Source: Stenotrophomonas sp. UBA2629
Lineage (GTDB): Bacteria > Pseudomonadota > Gammaproteobacteria > Xanthomonadales > Xanthomonadaceae
DNA: 64,000 nt
NCBI GenBank assembly: GCA_002359895.1
Contig: DEOB01000010.1
Location: forward strand, 1,242,125 to 1,306,124
Direction: 5' to 3'
Position 1 is the first letter of the stretch. Each line of letters starts with the position of its first letter. A program made the translations under genes and the position numbers. The notes below the pieces were generated by a model. That model saw only the letters and a list, made by a program, of their open reading frames with translations, was not told the DNA's origin and searched no databases. This document shows positions 9,113-19,013 of this stretch, piece after piece.

Positions 9113-9586
9113 TCAACGGATGTGCTGCTGCGCGAGCCATCGGTCCAACTGTGCGGCAAAGGCTTGGCGGTCACGCGGATGAAGTGCCGCCGGGCCGCCG
9201 GTCTGTACGCCCGCGCCGCGCAGTTCCTCCATGAAATTCCGCACCGACAGGCGTTCGGCAATGGTGTTGGCCGTATACAACTCGCCACGCGGGTTGAGCG
9301 CCACGCCTTTCTTCTCCAGCACACGCGCAGCCAAGGGGATGTCCTGCGTCACCACCAGGTCGCCAGCCGACAGCCGTTCGACGATGGCGTCATCGGCCAC
9401 ATCAGGGCCGCCGGCCACCTGCATCGAGCGGACATGGCGCGACGGCGGTGTGCGCAGCCATTGGTTGGCAACCAGCACGGTTTCGATGTGGGCGCGCTCG
9501 GCGGCGCGGAACAGGATGTCTTTGATCACGGCCGGGCAGGCATCGGCATCAACCCAGATGCGGGGAGGGGGGATTTGGGGTTCCAT
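9113..9586 (-). CDS. YaiI/YqxD family (UPF0178) protein
   Basis: A 157-residue protein of the YaiI/YqxD family, related to PIN-like nucleases but without a demonstrated function. Recognisable family blocks are IWVDADACPAVIKDIL near the N-terminus, VTQDIPLAARVLEKG-like text (here VTQDIPLAARVLEKK), NPRGELYTANTIAERL, and a C-terminal HPRDRQAFAAQLDRWL. The acidic residues of the first and third blocks resemble a metal site. It converges on the pseudouridine synthase gene with a 9-bp gap. Confidence 0.88.
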   Translation of the reverse strand: MEPQIPPPRIWVDADACPAVIKDILFRAAERAHIETVLVANQWLRTPPSRHVRSMQVAGGPDVADDAIVERLSAGDLVVTQDIPLAARVLEKKGVALNPRGELYTANTIAERLSVRNFMEELRGAGVQTGGPAALHPRDRQAFAAQLDRWLAQQHIR

Positions 9587-9917
9587 TTGCGCAGTCTATT
9601 GATTTGCGCTCGTTTAGGACCAGATGACAGGGTGAGAGTGAAATTTTCAGAAAAACACCCAAGTCAATGAAATATATGCATTTACTGGCTTTTGTTAACG
9701 GCATTAGGCAGATGAATGCGGTATTTATCGCTTTTTCGGCAAAAGCCGCGTATCTTTCATCCCACTGTGCTTGCAAGGGTCACCGTGAATCGTGGCCTGA
9801 TGCAGTTGATCTCACCGATCCGCTCATCGATCCGCTTTACCAACGCCTGCAACTCAGTCTCGGCCCCGATACCCGGTGGCTGCGATTTTTTTCAACTATA
9901 TGTTTCAGGAGTTTGTA
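9587..9917 (+). promoter_or_regulatory. Promoter and long leader region of the first cold-shock gene
   Basis: This 331-bp stretch has no convincing gene. It is AT-rich at 9595-9760, consistent with promoter DNA, then carries a 24-nt block at 9778-9801 shared with the leader of the second cold-shock gene. A ribosome site, CAGGAG, precedes the ATG. Open frames running through it show no homology I recognise and are best read as leader RNA. Confidence 0.6.
9778..9801 (+). promoter_or_regulatory. Conserved cold-shock leader element, copy 1
   Basis: A 24-nt block starting GGTCACCGTGAATCG and ending TGGCCTGAT is identical to 50462-50485. It is located 116 nt before the cold-shock start codon here and 106 nt before it in the other gene. 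The flanks are also similar on the 5' side (GCTTGCAAG against GCTTGGCAAG). Its position suggests a leader-RNA element (thermosensing or autoregulation) or a protein-binding site near the transcription start. Confidence 0.65.
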
Positions 9918-10127
9918 ATGTCTGATCGTCAGACCGGCACGGTTAAGTGGTTCAACGACGCCAAGGGCTTTGGCTTCATCACCCCGGAAAGCGGCCCGGA
10001 CTTGTTTGTGCACTTCCGTGCCATCCAGGGCAACGGCTTCAAGACCCTGCAGGAAGGCCAGAAGGTGACTTTCGTCGCCGTGCAGGGCCAGAAGGGTATG
10101 CAGGCTGACCAGGTGCAGGCGGTCTAA
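9918..10127 (+). CDS. Cold-shock domain protein (CspA family), paralogue 1
   Basis: A 69-residue single cold-shock domain that binds single-stranded RNA or DNA and melts RNA structure. The RNP1 motif KGFGFITPE and the RNP2-like LFVHFRAI are intact, as is the start TGTVKWFNDAKG. The ATG at 9918 (MSDRQTG) has AGGAG upstream. Monocistronic, with a long leader and a strong terminator, as is usual for cold-inducible csp genes. It is about 75-80% identical by eye to the second copy at 50592, which also starts MSDR. Confidence 0.95.
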   Translation: MSDRQTGTVKWFNDAKGFGFITPESGPDLFVHFRAIQGNGFKTLQEGQKVTFVAVQGQKGMQADQVQAV

Positions 10128-10157
10128 TCGACCCCCCGCCACCGTAAGGTAGCCAAG

Positions 10158-10190
10158 AACGCCGGGAGCGAAAGCTTCCGGCGTTTTCTA
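10158..10190 (+). terminator. Intrinsic terminator after csp copy 1
   Basis: AACGCCGGGAGC and GCTTCCGGCGTT pair around a GAAA tetraloop, and the T-run TTTTCTATTG follows. Confidence 0.9.
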
Positions 10191-10266
10191 TTGTGTTTTG
10201 AGCGGCGACGACATGGCCGTTCGGGTCGTGCGGGTACGATGACCGCTGGCAACCGCAGGACCGCAC

Positions 10267-10959
10267 ATGATCAAGGTTCACCATCTGGACCATTCGCGCT
10301 CGCAGCGCGTGTTGTGGATGCTCGAAGAACTGGGCCTGCCCTACGAGCTGGTCACCTATCAGCGCGATTCCAGAACATGGCTGGCACCCAAGGCGCTGCG
10401 CGATGTGCACCCACTGGGCAAGTCGCCGGTAGTGGAAGACCAAGGATTGGTGCTGGCTGAGTCCGGCGCGATCCTTGAGTACCTGGCTGACCGTTATGAC
10501 GATGCGCGCAGGCTGTCGCCGGCACTGATGCCGGCAGAGGCGGACGAGCGCCTGCGTTATCGCTACTGGCTGCATTACGCCGAAGGCTCGGCGATGCCGC
10601 CGCTGTTGATGGCGCTGGTCTTCGCCCGCCTGCGCAAGGCGCCGATGCCCTTTTTCATCAAGCCGGTTGCGCGGATGATTGCCGACAAGACCATGCAGAG
10701 CTTCGTCGGCCCGCAGTTGAAGCTGCATCTGGATTGGATGGAGGCCGAGTTGGGCAGGTCGCCATGGTTTGCCGGTGAGCGCTTCACGGCGGCGGATATC
10801 CAGATGAGTTTCCCCATCCAAGCGGCGGCCAGCCGCAATGGCGGGCTGGAGAGATACCCGCAGTTGCAGGCCTTTGTTGCGCGGATTGCTGAGCGGCCGG
10901 CCTACCAGCGGGCCGAGGCGCGCGGTGGCCCGTTGAACCTGGCTGCCGGCAGTCGTTGA
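10267..10959 (+). CDS. Glutathione S-transferase
   Basis: A 230-residue cytosolic GST with an N-terminal thioredoxin-like domain (about 1-80) and an all-helical C-terminal domain. The N-terminus HHLDHSRSQRVLWMLEELGLPYE has the Ser/Arg active-site region. HPLGKSPVVED carries the cis-Pro loop, and AESGAILEYLADRYDD is the glutathione gamma-glutamyl-binding ES motif. Its substrate cannot be inferred. The start has AGGA upstream. It precedes selO by 31 bp, so the two may be co-transcribed; both relate to thiol/redox homeostasis. Confidence 0.93.
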   Translation: MIKVHHLDHSRSQRVLWMLEELGLPYELVTYQRDSRTWLAPKALRDVHPLGKSPVVEDQGLVLAESGAILEYLADRYDDARRLSPALMPAEADERLRYRYWLHYAEGSAMPPLLMALVFARLRKAPMPFFIKPVARMIADKTMQSFVGPQLKLHLDWMEAELGRSPWFAGERFTAADIQMSFPIQAAASRNGGLERYPQLQAFVARIAERPAYQRAEARGGPLNLAAGSR

Positions 10960-10990
10960 ACCTGGGCGCGTTGACACCCACATTGACCTG

Positions 10991-12553
10991 ATGAAGACCG
11001 TGAACCTGTTTTTTGACAACCGTTTTGTGGGCCAATTGCCCGGTGATGCCGAGGTCGGCCCGCGCCGGCGTGAAGTGCTGGGCGCGCTGTGGTCGCAGGT
11101 TGCACCAACGCCGGTGGCTGCGCCGCACTTGCTTGCGCATTCGCCCGAGGTTGCTGGCCTGCTCGGGTTTGATGCGGCGATGGTGCAGTCGCGACAGTTT
11201 GCCGAGGTTTTTGCCGGCAACGCGCTGTACGACGGCATGCAGCCGTGGGCGGCCAACTATGGTGGCCATCAGTTCGGTCATTGGGCCGGGCAGCTCGGCG
11301 ATGGCCGTGCGATTTCGCTCGGTGAGCTGGTTGCTGACGGCAAGCGCTGGGAGCTGCAGTTGAAGGGCGCTGGGCCGACGCCTTACTCACGCGGTGCCGA
11401 TGGTCGTGCAGTGCTGCGGTCGTCCATCCGCGAGTTTCTGTGCTCCGAAGCCATGCACCACCTCGGCGTGCCGACCACGCGTGCCTTGAGTTTGGTGGCG
11501 ACCGGCGATGCGGTGATGCGCGATATGTTCTACGACGGACATCCGCAGGCCGAGCCGGGTGCGGTGGTTTGCCGGGTGGCACCATCATTCGTACGCTTTG
11601 GCAGCTTTGAATTGCCGGCATCGCGGGGCGATGTGACGTTGCTGCGGCAACTGGCGGAGTTCTGCATCGCGCGTGATTTCCCCGAGTTGGCCGATGCGGG
11701 CGAGCAGCGTTTTGCGCGTTGGTTTGAGCTGGTCTGTACGCGCACTGCCGTGATGGTGGCGCAGTGGATGCGGGTGGGCTTTGTGCATGGGGTGATGAAC
11801 ACCGACAACATGTCCATTTTGGGGTTGACCATCGACTACGGCCCTTATGGCTGGGTGGAAAATTACGACCCGGACTGGACGCCCAACACCACCGATGCGC
11901 AGGGCCGGCGTTACCGCTTCGGTACGCAGATGCAGGTGGCGTACTGGAACCTGACGCGCTTGGCGCAGGCGCTGTCGCCATTGTTCGCCGATGTGCAGCC
12001 GCTGCAGGCCGGGCTGGATGCCTTCCGGGAGCGGTATGCAGCTGAAGATCGCGCGCATCTGGTCGCCAAGCTGGGGCTGGGTGAATTTCGTGACGGTGAC
12101 GAAACCCTGATGGCGGAGTTCCTTGAGCTGCTGCAGCAAGGCGAGATGGACATGACGCTCGCGTTCCGTGCGTTGGCCGACGTGGCAACGCACGCGCCCG
12201 ATGCAGCGGTGCTGGACGAGGCGTTCTATTCGGACCAAGCGCGTGCGCAGGTGTTGCCCGGGCTGCAGGAATGGCTGCAGCGGCATGCGCGTCTCGTGCG
12301 TGATGCCGGGCAGCCGGAAGGCGAGCGCCGCCGCATCATGCAGGCGGCAAATCCAAAATATGTGCTGCGCAACTGGTTGGCGCAGGAAGCCATTGATCGT
12401 GCCGAACGTGGCGATCCAGCTGGCATCACCGACCTGCTGGACGTGATGCGGCATCCTTATGACGAACAACCCGGCCGCGAGGCCTTTGCCCGCAAACGCC
12501 CGGAATGGGCCCGTGAACGTGCCGGCTGTTCGATGCTCTCGTGCAGCTCCTGA
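10991..12553 (+). CDS. selO: Protein adenylyltransferase SelO (YdiU)
   Basis: SelO is a pseudokinase-fold enzyme that transfers AMP to protein hydroxyls and is linked to redox control through glutaredoxin and similar targets. The 520-residue protein shows YGGHQFGHWAGQLGDGRAI (ATP-binding glycine-rich region), LQLKGAGPTPYSRGADGRAVLRSSIREFL, and the metal/catalytic segment FVHGVMNTDNMSILGLTIDYGP. It ends CSMLSCSS, the position where eukaryotic SelO carries selenocysteine; here it is Cys, as normal for bacteria. No clear Shine-Dalgarno precedes the ATG. Confidence 0.96.
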   Translation: MKTVNLFFDNRFVGQLPGDAEVGPRRREVLGALWSQVAPTPVAAPHLLAHSPEVAGLLGFDAAMVQSRQFAEVFAGNALYDGMQPWAANYGGHQFGHWAGQLGDGRAISLGELVADGKRWELQLKGAGPTPYSRGADGRAVLRSSIREFLCSEAMHHLGVPTTRALSLVATGDAVMRDMFYDGHPQAEPGAVVCRVAPSFVRFGSFELPASRGDVTLLRQLAEFCIARDFPELADAGEQRFARWFELVCTRTAVMVAQWMRVGFVHGVMNTDNMSILGLTIDYGPYGWVENYDPDWTPNTTDAQGRRYRFGTQMQVAYWNLTRLAQALSPLFADVQPLQAGLDAFRERYAAEDRAHLVAKLGLGEFRDGDETLMAEFLELLQQGEMDMTLAFRALADVATHAPDAAVLDEAFYSDQARAQVLPGLQEWLQRHARLVRDAGQPEGERRRIMQAANPKYVLRNWLAQEAIDRAERGDPAGITDLLDVMRHPYDEQPGREAFARKRPEWARERAGCSMLSCSS

Positions 12554-12574
12554 CTCCTCTTTTTATTGACTGAT

Positions 12575-13105
12575 ATGACGACTTCCTACCCCGCGTGGTC
12601 CCACGCAATCCGTGATGTTTACGACTTCCCCAAGCCGGGCATCCTGTTCAAGGACATCACCCCATTGCTGGCCGATGCCGATGGTCTGCGCGCGGCGGTC
12701 AAGGCGATGGCCGAGCCTTGGCGTGCGGCCGGCGTGCAGGCGGTACTTGGGGTGGAAGCGCGCGGTTTCATTCTGGGCGCGGCATTGGCCGTGGAGTTGG
12801 GCGCGGGGTTTGTGCCGGTGCGTAAGCCGGGCAAGTTGCCGGGCGCCACGTTGAAGCAGGAATACGCGCTGGAATACGGCAGCGACCGTATCGAGGTGTG
12901 TGCTGGCGCCATCCCGCCGGGCACGCGGGTGGTGCTGGTCGATGATGTGCTGGCGACCGGCGGCACGTTGGCTGCCGCATTGCTGCTGGCCGGTCAGTTG
13001 CAAGCCGAAGTGTTGGGCGCGGCCGTGCTGGTGGAGTTGGATGGCTTGGGCGGGCGTGCGCGTCTGCCAGCGAGTGTGCCCTTGCAGGCTACGTTGGTGT
13101 ATTGA
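12575..13105 (+). CDS. apt: Adenine phosphoribosyltransferase
   Basis: Apt salvages adenine to AMP using PRPP. The product (176 residues from the ATG at 12575) has the N-terminal FPKPGILFKDITPLLAD, the adenine-loop region GVEARGFILGAALA, and the PRPP-binding motif VVLVDDVLATGGTL. A TTG nine bases upstream is an alternative start, and neither has a good ribosome site. It follows selO by 21 bp and precedes a thioesterase gene by 28 bp, suggesting a loose operon. Confidence 0.95.
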   Translation: MTTSYPAWSHAIRDVYDFPKPGILFKDITPLLADADGLRAAVKAMAEPWRAAGVQAVLGVEARGFILGAALAVELGAGFVPVRKPGKLPGATLKQEYALEYGSDRIEVCAGAIPPGTRVVLVDDVLATGGTLAAALLLAGQLQAEVLGAAVLVELDGLGGRARLPASVPLQATLVY

Positions 13106-13133
13106 ACCGAACCTTCCACCCACGGGAGTTGTC

Positions 13134-13916
13134 GTGCCGAATCTGAGTGAGCTGTTGTCTTCCTTTGATGCAGTGCAGGGGCTGGAGCTGCCCGATGATT
13201 GGCGGCAGGGCCGCACCGCGTATGGCGGCATCATCACCGCCTTGGGGGTGGCCGCTGCCATCCAGGCGCATCCACAGCCATTGCCTGCATTGCGTGCGGT
13301 GCAGGTGGCTTTCATCGGCCCGGCGGTTGGGCGGCTGACGTTCGCGCCGCAGATTCTGCGGCAGGGCAAATCGGTAGTGAACGCCGCTGTGGATGTGCAT
13401 GCCGACGGTACCTTGGTAGCCCGCTTGATGTTGGTGTTCGGCCGTGCCCGCGACAGTGTCATTGTTCACGATCACAGCGTGCGCCCGGCCGTTGCCGAAC
13501 CGATGGCGTGCGGCGAGTTCCGCATGTCTGATATGCCGTTCGCACCGGCTTTTACCCGGAATTTCCAGATGCGCCCGGCCGGCGGTGCGTTGCCGGTTTC
13601 AGGCGCCAAGCAGCCTGAGTTGTTGATCTGGATGCGGCATGTCAACGCGAGCGGGGTGGACCCGGCTGTCGCGCTGGTGGCCATGGCCGATGCGCTGCCG
13701 CCGGCGGCGTTCACCAGCTTCACCGCGCCTGCGCCTATCAGTTCGATCAACTGGAGCTTCGAGCTGCTGGGTCCAGCACCGGAAGGGGAGTGGTTCCTGC
13801 TGCGTTCCTTCAGCGAGTACGCGCGTGATGGGTATTCCTCGCAGGACATGCACGTGTGGGATGCGCAGGGCCGGGTGGTGTTGCGTGGGCGGCAGAGTGT
13901 GGCGGTGTTTGCCTGA
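13134..13916 (+). CDS. Acyl-CoA thioesterase family protein (TesB-like double hot dog)
   Basis: A 260-residue protein of the thioesterase-like superfamily with two hot-dog halves. The N-terminal half has the RTAYGGIITALGVAAAI segment (the YGG/helix signature), and the C-terminal half ends SQDMHVWDAQGRVVLRGRQS, typical of TesB-related proteins. It likely hydrolyses a medium- or long-chain acyl-CoA. Translation starts at GTG 13134 with GGGAG nearby; the frame remains open upstream inside apt, but that extension has no homology. Confidence 0.85.
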   Translation: MPNLSELLSSFDAVQGLELPDDWRQGRTAYGGIITALGVAAAIQAHPQPLPALRAVQVAFIGPAVGRLTFAPQILRQGKSVVNAAVDVHADGTLVARLMLVFGRARDSVIVHDHSVRPAVAEPMACGEFRMSDMPFAPAFTRNFQMRPAGGALPVSGAKQPELLIWMRHVNASGVDPAVALVAMADALPPAAFTSFTAPAPISSINWSFELLGPAPEGEWFLLRSFSEYARDGYSSQDMHVWDAQGRVVLRGRQSVAVFA

Positions 13917-13967
13917 CGCCGGTCCACGGGCAATCATTCTTCGAGGCAGGACTTGCAGGAGTGGTGC

Positions 13968-14297
13968 ATGCGGATTCTGGGCAGTTTGGCGCTGGGGGTG
14001 GCGATGCTGGGCTGGAGCGCCTGGTTCGTCATCTGCAACATTTACGAGTTTGCGCCGGCGCTGGATGTCTGGGCGTTGGCTGCGGGTTGGGTGGTCGCGG
14101 TGCTGGGTTGGATCCAAGCATGGCGCTCGGCAGATCGCGCGCGTTGGGGCTGGGGCCTGTGTGGGCTGGCCGCTTGCGTGGGCATGTACCTGTTGCTGAT
14201 CCATCGCGGTTTGAGCGAGGGCATTGCCTTGGCGATGTTGGTCGCCATCTCGGCTGCGGTAATGCGTGTTGTAGGAAAAAAGCGTAAGGCGACTTGA
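13968..14297 (+). CDS. Small inner-membrane protein of unknown function
   Basis: A 109-residue hydrophobic protein with about four membrane segments (roughly residues 3-25, 31-50, 61-80, 84-102) and a basic tail VVGKKRKAT. An AGGAG site six bases before the ATG at 13968 supports the start. It lies 51 bp after the thioesterase gene and converges on the hydrolase gene with a 4-bp gap. I do not recognise a family; the topology resembles small uncharacterised Xanthomonadaceae membrane proteins. Confidence 0.75.
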   Translation: MRILGSLALGVAMLGWSAWFVICNIYEFAPALDVWALAAGWVVAVLGWIQAWRSADRARWGWGLCGLAACVGMYLLLIHRGLSEGIALAMLVAISAAVMRVVGKKRKAT

Positions 14298-14301
14298 GTG
14301 G

Positions 14302-15627
14302 TCATTTCGCGTGTGTGCTCAGCGCTTGGCGAAGAAACGCGATCACTGCTGGGCCGCTTTCACGGTCGGCCCGCGCATGGCCGGCCGGTGTGCCACCCAC
14401 GGGGATGTACGGGCCGGTGTCGTGCCGGTAGGTAGTGGGCTGGAACATCTGCGAGATCAGGTGCCCGGCATCGGAGTAGTAGAGCAGTACGTCCGGCTGC
14501 GGCACGCTGCGGCGCTGCAACCGCCGTAGTGCCACGGCGGCCATTTCACCGGATGCCCCAAGCTGGTCATCGCCGCCGGCGACCAGCAGCACAGGGCCGT
14601 TGATGCGCTCGATGGGCAGTGTGGCGCGCTCCAATGCACCGGCGTGCGTGCCCGGTTGGTTCCAGTTGAAGTTCTCCAGGTAGGGCAGAAAAGCCAGCTC
14701 CTGGCCGTTGAAACTGAGTGGCGGGAGATCCACCGCGCGGAAATCGGCCGGTGGCACATCGCGGCGGATACCCCGGAACGGTGCGGGGCTGCCCACCCAG
14801 GACACCACCGCCTGCAGGCGGTTGTCGTGCGCGGCGATGGCCATGGCCACCGTGCCGCCCCAAGAGCCTCCCATCACCCCGATACGCCCTGCGAATGGCT
14901 GTGTCTGCAGCCAGTCCACGGTACGGCTGATGGGATCGATCGGCACCCGTATCAGGTCCTTGGGTAGCCCTGGCATGCGGTAGTACGCCATTGCCACAGC
15001 AATGAAGCCGTTGGAGGCGAGCCAGGCGGCGTAATAGTTCGCGGTGCTGATTCCCCCTTCGGCACCCCCAAGGGTGATGACGACAGGGTGCGTGCGTCTG
15101 TCAGTCAGGGCTCCCGCCGGGTAGTACAGATTGCCCACCACACCGTCGAGCTCCAACGGTTCGGCACGCACATTTGCGGCATTGATGCGGCGGATCAGTT
15201 GCTGCTCTCCGACCAGATGCCCGTCAACCCGGGCCTGCAACAGGAAGCGCACAGGTTCGTAGCGCAGGCCGTCGGCACTGTTGATGAGGGGGAAAGGAGT
15301 GGGCTGGCCGCGTCCCTCTTCGGGCTGCATCGACCAGAACAGTCCCATGGCGTCGACGCCGGCATAGCTGCCGTTCTCGGCGCCTGCATGTGCGGTGTCC
15401 ACGGTGCCGGTGAGGTCGGCGTGGAAGCGGGCCTGCGATACCCATTCAACGCCCCGGCTGTCGCGCATGGACAGGCGTAACTGCACAGGCTGGGTGGGCA
15501 ACAGGCCGTCAACCACCATGCGCACGGGCTGGTCGGCGGGGCCGTCTACAGGCAGGGCGATCAGGCGGGCAGCCGTTACGGGGGCGGTGAAAAACAACAG
15601 CAGGGTGGTGAACAGGAGGCGGCGCAT
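14302..15627 (-). CDS. Secreted alpha/beta hydrolase, acyl-CoA thioester hydrolase/BAAT family
   Basis: From ATG 15627 the 441-residue protein begins with a signal peptide (MRRLLFTTLLLFFTAPVTAA), followed by an Ig-like N-terminal domain as in bile-acid-CoA:amino acid N-acyltransferases (about 30-170) and a BAAT_C-type hydrolase domain. The nucleophile motif is GVMGGSWGGTVA. A plausible acid is in VAGGDDQLGASG, and the His in YSDAGHLI. The natural substrate is unknown. An ATG at 15660 in the same frame is an alternative start but spoils the signal peptide. It lies downstream of the LytTR regulator, 121 bp away. Confidence 0.85.
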   Translation of the reverse strand: MRRLLFTTLLLFFTAPVTAARLIALPVDGPADQPVRMVVDGLLPTQPVQLRLSMRDSRGVEWVSQARFHADLTGTVDTAHAGAENGSYAGVDAMGLFWSMQPEEGRGQPTPFPLINSADGLRYEPVRFLLQARVDGHLVGEQQLIRRINAANVRAEPLELDGVVGNLYYPAGALTDRRTHPVVITLGGAEGGISTANYYAAWLASNGFIAVAMAYYRMPGLPKDLIRVPIDPISRTVDWLQTQPFAGRIGVMGGSWGGTVAMAIAAHDNRLQAVVSWVGSPAPFRGIRRDVPPADFRAVDLPPLSFNGQELAFLPYLENFNWNQPGTHAGALERATLPIERINGPVLLVAGGDDQLGASGEMAAVALRRLQRRSVPQPDVLLYYSDAGHLISQMFQPTTYRHDTGPYIPVGGTPAGHARADRESGPAVIAFLRQALSTHAK

Positions 15628-15748
15628 GAGCGGCTGCGGAAGCGGGAAAGGCGCGATCATCCCCGTGCATGTGCGGCATGCACAGGGGCGCAGGCGGTGT
15701 CTGGCACGTGCCGTGCGCCTGATGGCACAGAGCGTTGGCGGTGTGGCG

Positions 15749-16459
15749 CTATAGGGGCGGGTGAGCGCGCATGGCGGCATCAAAGCCCATGCGGTACAGG
15801 CGACTCAACGGCAGACGTGTGCCATCGACCAGAATCACCGTCGCGTCGCCGTTGTGGCGGGGTTCCAGCGCGCGGATGCGGTTGCGGTTGACGATCACGG
15901 CACGTTGAATCTGGACGAAACCGGCCGCTGCCAACTGCGCTGCCAAGCGGCCGATGCTTTCCCGCAGCAGGTGCACCTGCCGGCCGACGTGTACGCAGGC
16001 GTAGTGACCGGCATTGTCGATGTAGTCGATGTCCTGCAGGGCGATGTAATCGACATTGCCGCCATTGCGGATGCACAGCGGCTGTGGCGCATCGCCATGT
16101 GCCCGCAAGCGGCGACGCGCACGCTCCAGTGCCACTGCCAAGCGGTCAGCAGCCAACGGCTTGAGCAGGTAATCGACCGCGTCGACCGCATAGGACGCCA
16201 CCGCATGTTCGGCATGGGCGGTGACGAAGATGATCAGTGGCGCGCGTTTGGCGAGTTGCTCGGCCAGCTGCAGGCCGTTGTCGCCGGGCAGGTGGATGTC
16301 CAGCAGCAGTAGGTCCACAGGCGTCCGCGCGACCAGGTCGCGTGCCTGCACTATGTCACCGGCTTCACCAACAATGCTGATGTCAGCGTGCGCGGCGAGC
16401 AGGTGGCGCAGCTTCTCGCGTGCAAGCGGGACATCATCAACCAGCAGCGCACGCATCAT
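15749..16459 (-). CDS. LytTR-family response regulator
   Basis: A 236-residue regulator of the AlgR/LytR type: an N-terminal receiver (about 3-115; LLVDD, phospho-acceptor Asp in LLLLDIHLPG, conserved Lys in DYLLKPLAA) and a C-terminal LytTR DNA-binding domain (about 135-232; DIDYIDNAGHYACVHV, FVQIQRAVIVNRNRI). The start ATG overlaps the kinase stop codon as ATGA, indicating translational coupling. It receives phosphate from the kinase encoded immediately upstream. Targets are not evident from the window. Confidence 0.93.
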   Translation of the reverse strand: MMRALLVDDVPLAREKLRHLLAAHADISIVGEAGDIVQARDLVARTPVDLLLLDIHLPGDNGLQLAEQLAKRAPLIIFVTAHAEHAVASYAVDAVDYLLKPLAADRLAVALERARRRLRAHGDAPQPLCIRNGGNVDYIALQDIDYIDNAGHYACVHVGRQVHLLRESIGRLAAQLAAAGFVQIQRAVIVNRNRIRALEPRHNGDATVILVDGTRLPLSRLYRMGFDAAMRAHPPL

Positions 16460-17544
16460 GGCAGTGATGCTGCCGGGAGCAGGGGCAAGCGGATCAACGT
16501 GCGGCAATGCGAGCTGTGCTGCTGCAGAAGGACGCAGGCACGTTGCCCATGCAGGGCCTGCAGTCGCTCGCGGCTGGCCTCAAGGCCGATGCCCAGACCG
16601 CTGCCGGCATCGCCGCAGGGGTTGTCGAGGCGGATTTCGAGCAGGCCGTCATGGCATTCCATCGTCAGTGAGATGGCACCTTCGGGCGCGCCGGGTGCGG
16701 TGGCAAAGCGGATGGCATTGTCGATGAACGGTTGCAGCAGCAGGGTGGGCACCACCGCGTGCCAGGCATCGGCTGCAGTGTGAAGTTCCAGCGACAGTGG
16801 GCGGTCGAGCAGAAGCTGTTGCAGCTCGACGAAGGCCATGGTGTTGGCAACCTCCTCGCGCAGGGGAACCAACGGTTCACTGTGCAGCAGATTGCGCAGC
16901 AGGTCGCCCAGTTGTGCAAGTGCTGCATCGGCCCGTGCGGCATCACGGTACCCCAGGCTGCCGATGGCATTGAGCGCGTTGAACAGAAAGTGTTGGTTCA
17001 ATCGCACTGCCAGGGCTTCCTGGCGTGCCTGCGCCAACAGTTCGCCGCGTCGGCGATAACGTCGCATGTAGGCCAGGGTTTGACCGATGCCGATGACTGC
17101 GAAGTACGTGGGAACGGCAAACAGGCTGGTTGCCAGCACCGCCCGTTGCCAGCCGGACGGAAGCGCCGATACCGCCAAGCGGTTTGAGAGGAAGAAACCC
17201 AGCATCCAGCCGGTGGCGGACACCACCGGAATGGCCAGCATTCCACTCAGCAGCAGAAGCCCAAGTGATCTGACGTTGGTTCCCGGGCCGAGTGGCCACC
17301 GGTCGCACAGTCGCCACAACAACGGTGTTGCGAGCATCCATGGCAGGTAGATACCCAGCAGAAAGAGAAATGTGCCGAACAGCGAAGCCAGCGGAGAGCT
17401 GCCGCTGGCCGGGCCCGTCATCTGCACAGCGGGTAGGGTCAACAACGCCAGCAGCAACCAGCCGGCAACGATCCAACGCCAGGAAACCAATGACGTGGTG
17501 CGATGCCGGACTGCAGCGGGTGTGATGTCACTGCTTGGCTGCAT
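16456..17544 (-). CDS. LytS/AlgZ-type sensor histidine kinase
   Basis: A 362-residue membrane kinase of the His_kinase (PF06580) class. It has four to five membrane helices in residues 20-165, then a linker RRYRRRGELLAQARQEA, the phospho-acceptor region LNQHFLFNALNAIGSLGY, and an ATPase domain with LLLQPFIDNAIRFA (N box) and GSGLGIGLEASRERLQ (G box). No periplasmic sensor domain is visible, so the signal probably acts within the membrane. ATG 17544 was preferred to a TTG three codons upstream. It is coupled to the LytTR gene by a 4-nt overlap. Confidence 0.92.
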   Translation of the reverse strand: MQPSSDITPAAVRHRTTSLVSWRWIVAGWLLLALLTLPAVQMTGPASGSSPLASLFGTFLFLLGIYLPWMLATPLLWRLCDRWPLGPGTNVRSLGLLLLSGMLAIPVVSATGWMLGFFLSNRLAVSALPSGWQRAVLATSLFAVPTYFAVIGIGQTLAYMRRYRRRGELLAQARQEALAVRLNQHFLFNALNAIGSLGYRDAARADAALAQLGDLLRNLLHSEPLVPLREEVANTMAFVELQQLLLDRPLSLELHTAADAWHAVVPTLLLQPFIDNAIRFATAPGAPEGAISLTMECHDGLLEIRLDNPCGDAGSGLGIGLEASRERLQALHGQRACVLLQQHSSHCRTLIRLPLLPAASLP

Positions 17545-17570
17545 CGGAGTCAACTGCGTGCCGCTGTCAG

Positions 17571-18947
<1,377 letters not shown>

Positions 18948-19013
18948 GCCGCATTTTCGCAGATGCGGGGGGCACGTGCCTGCCCTGCAGCTGAAGCGGG
19001 CAAGTGATTAAAG

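Noticed and set aside
9667..9918. A short gene of about 80 codons in the cold-shock leader
   Set aside because: It has no homology, runs into the true start of csp in another frame, and the region is better read as leader RNA.
12530..12553. A selenocysteine site at the end of SelO
   Set aside because: The codons are Cys (TGT and TGC), no in-frame TGA precedes the end, and Cys is the normal bacterial residue here.
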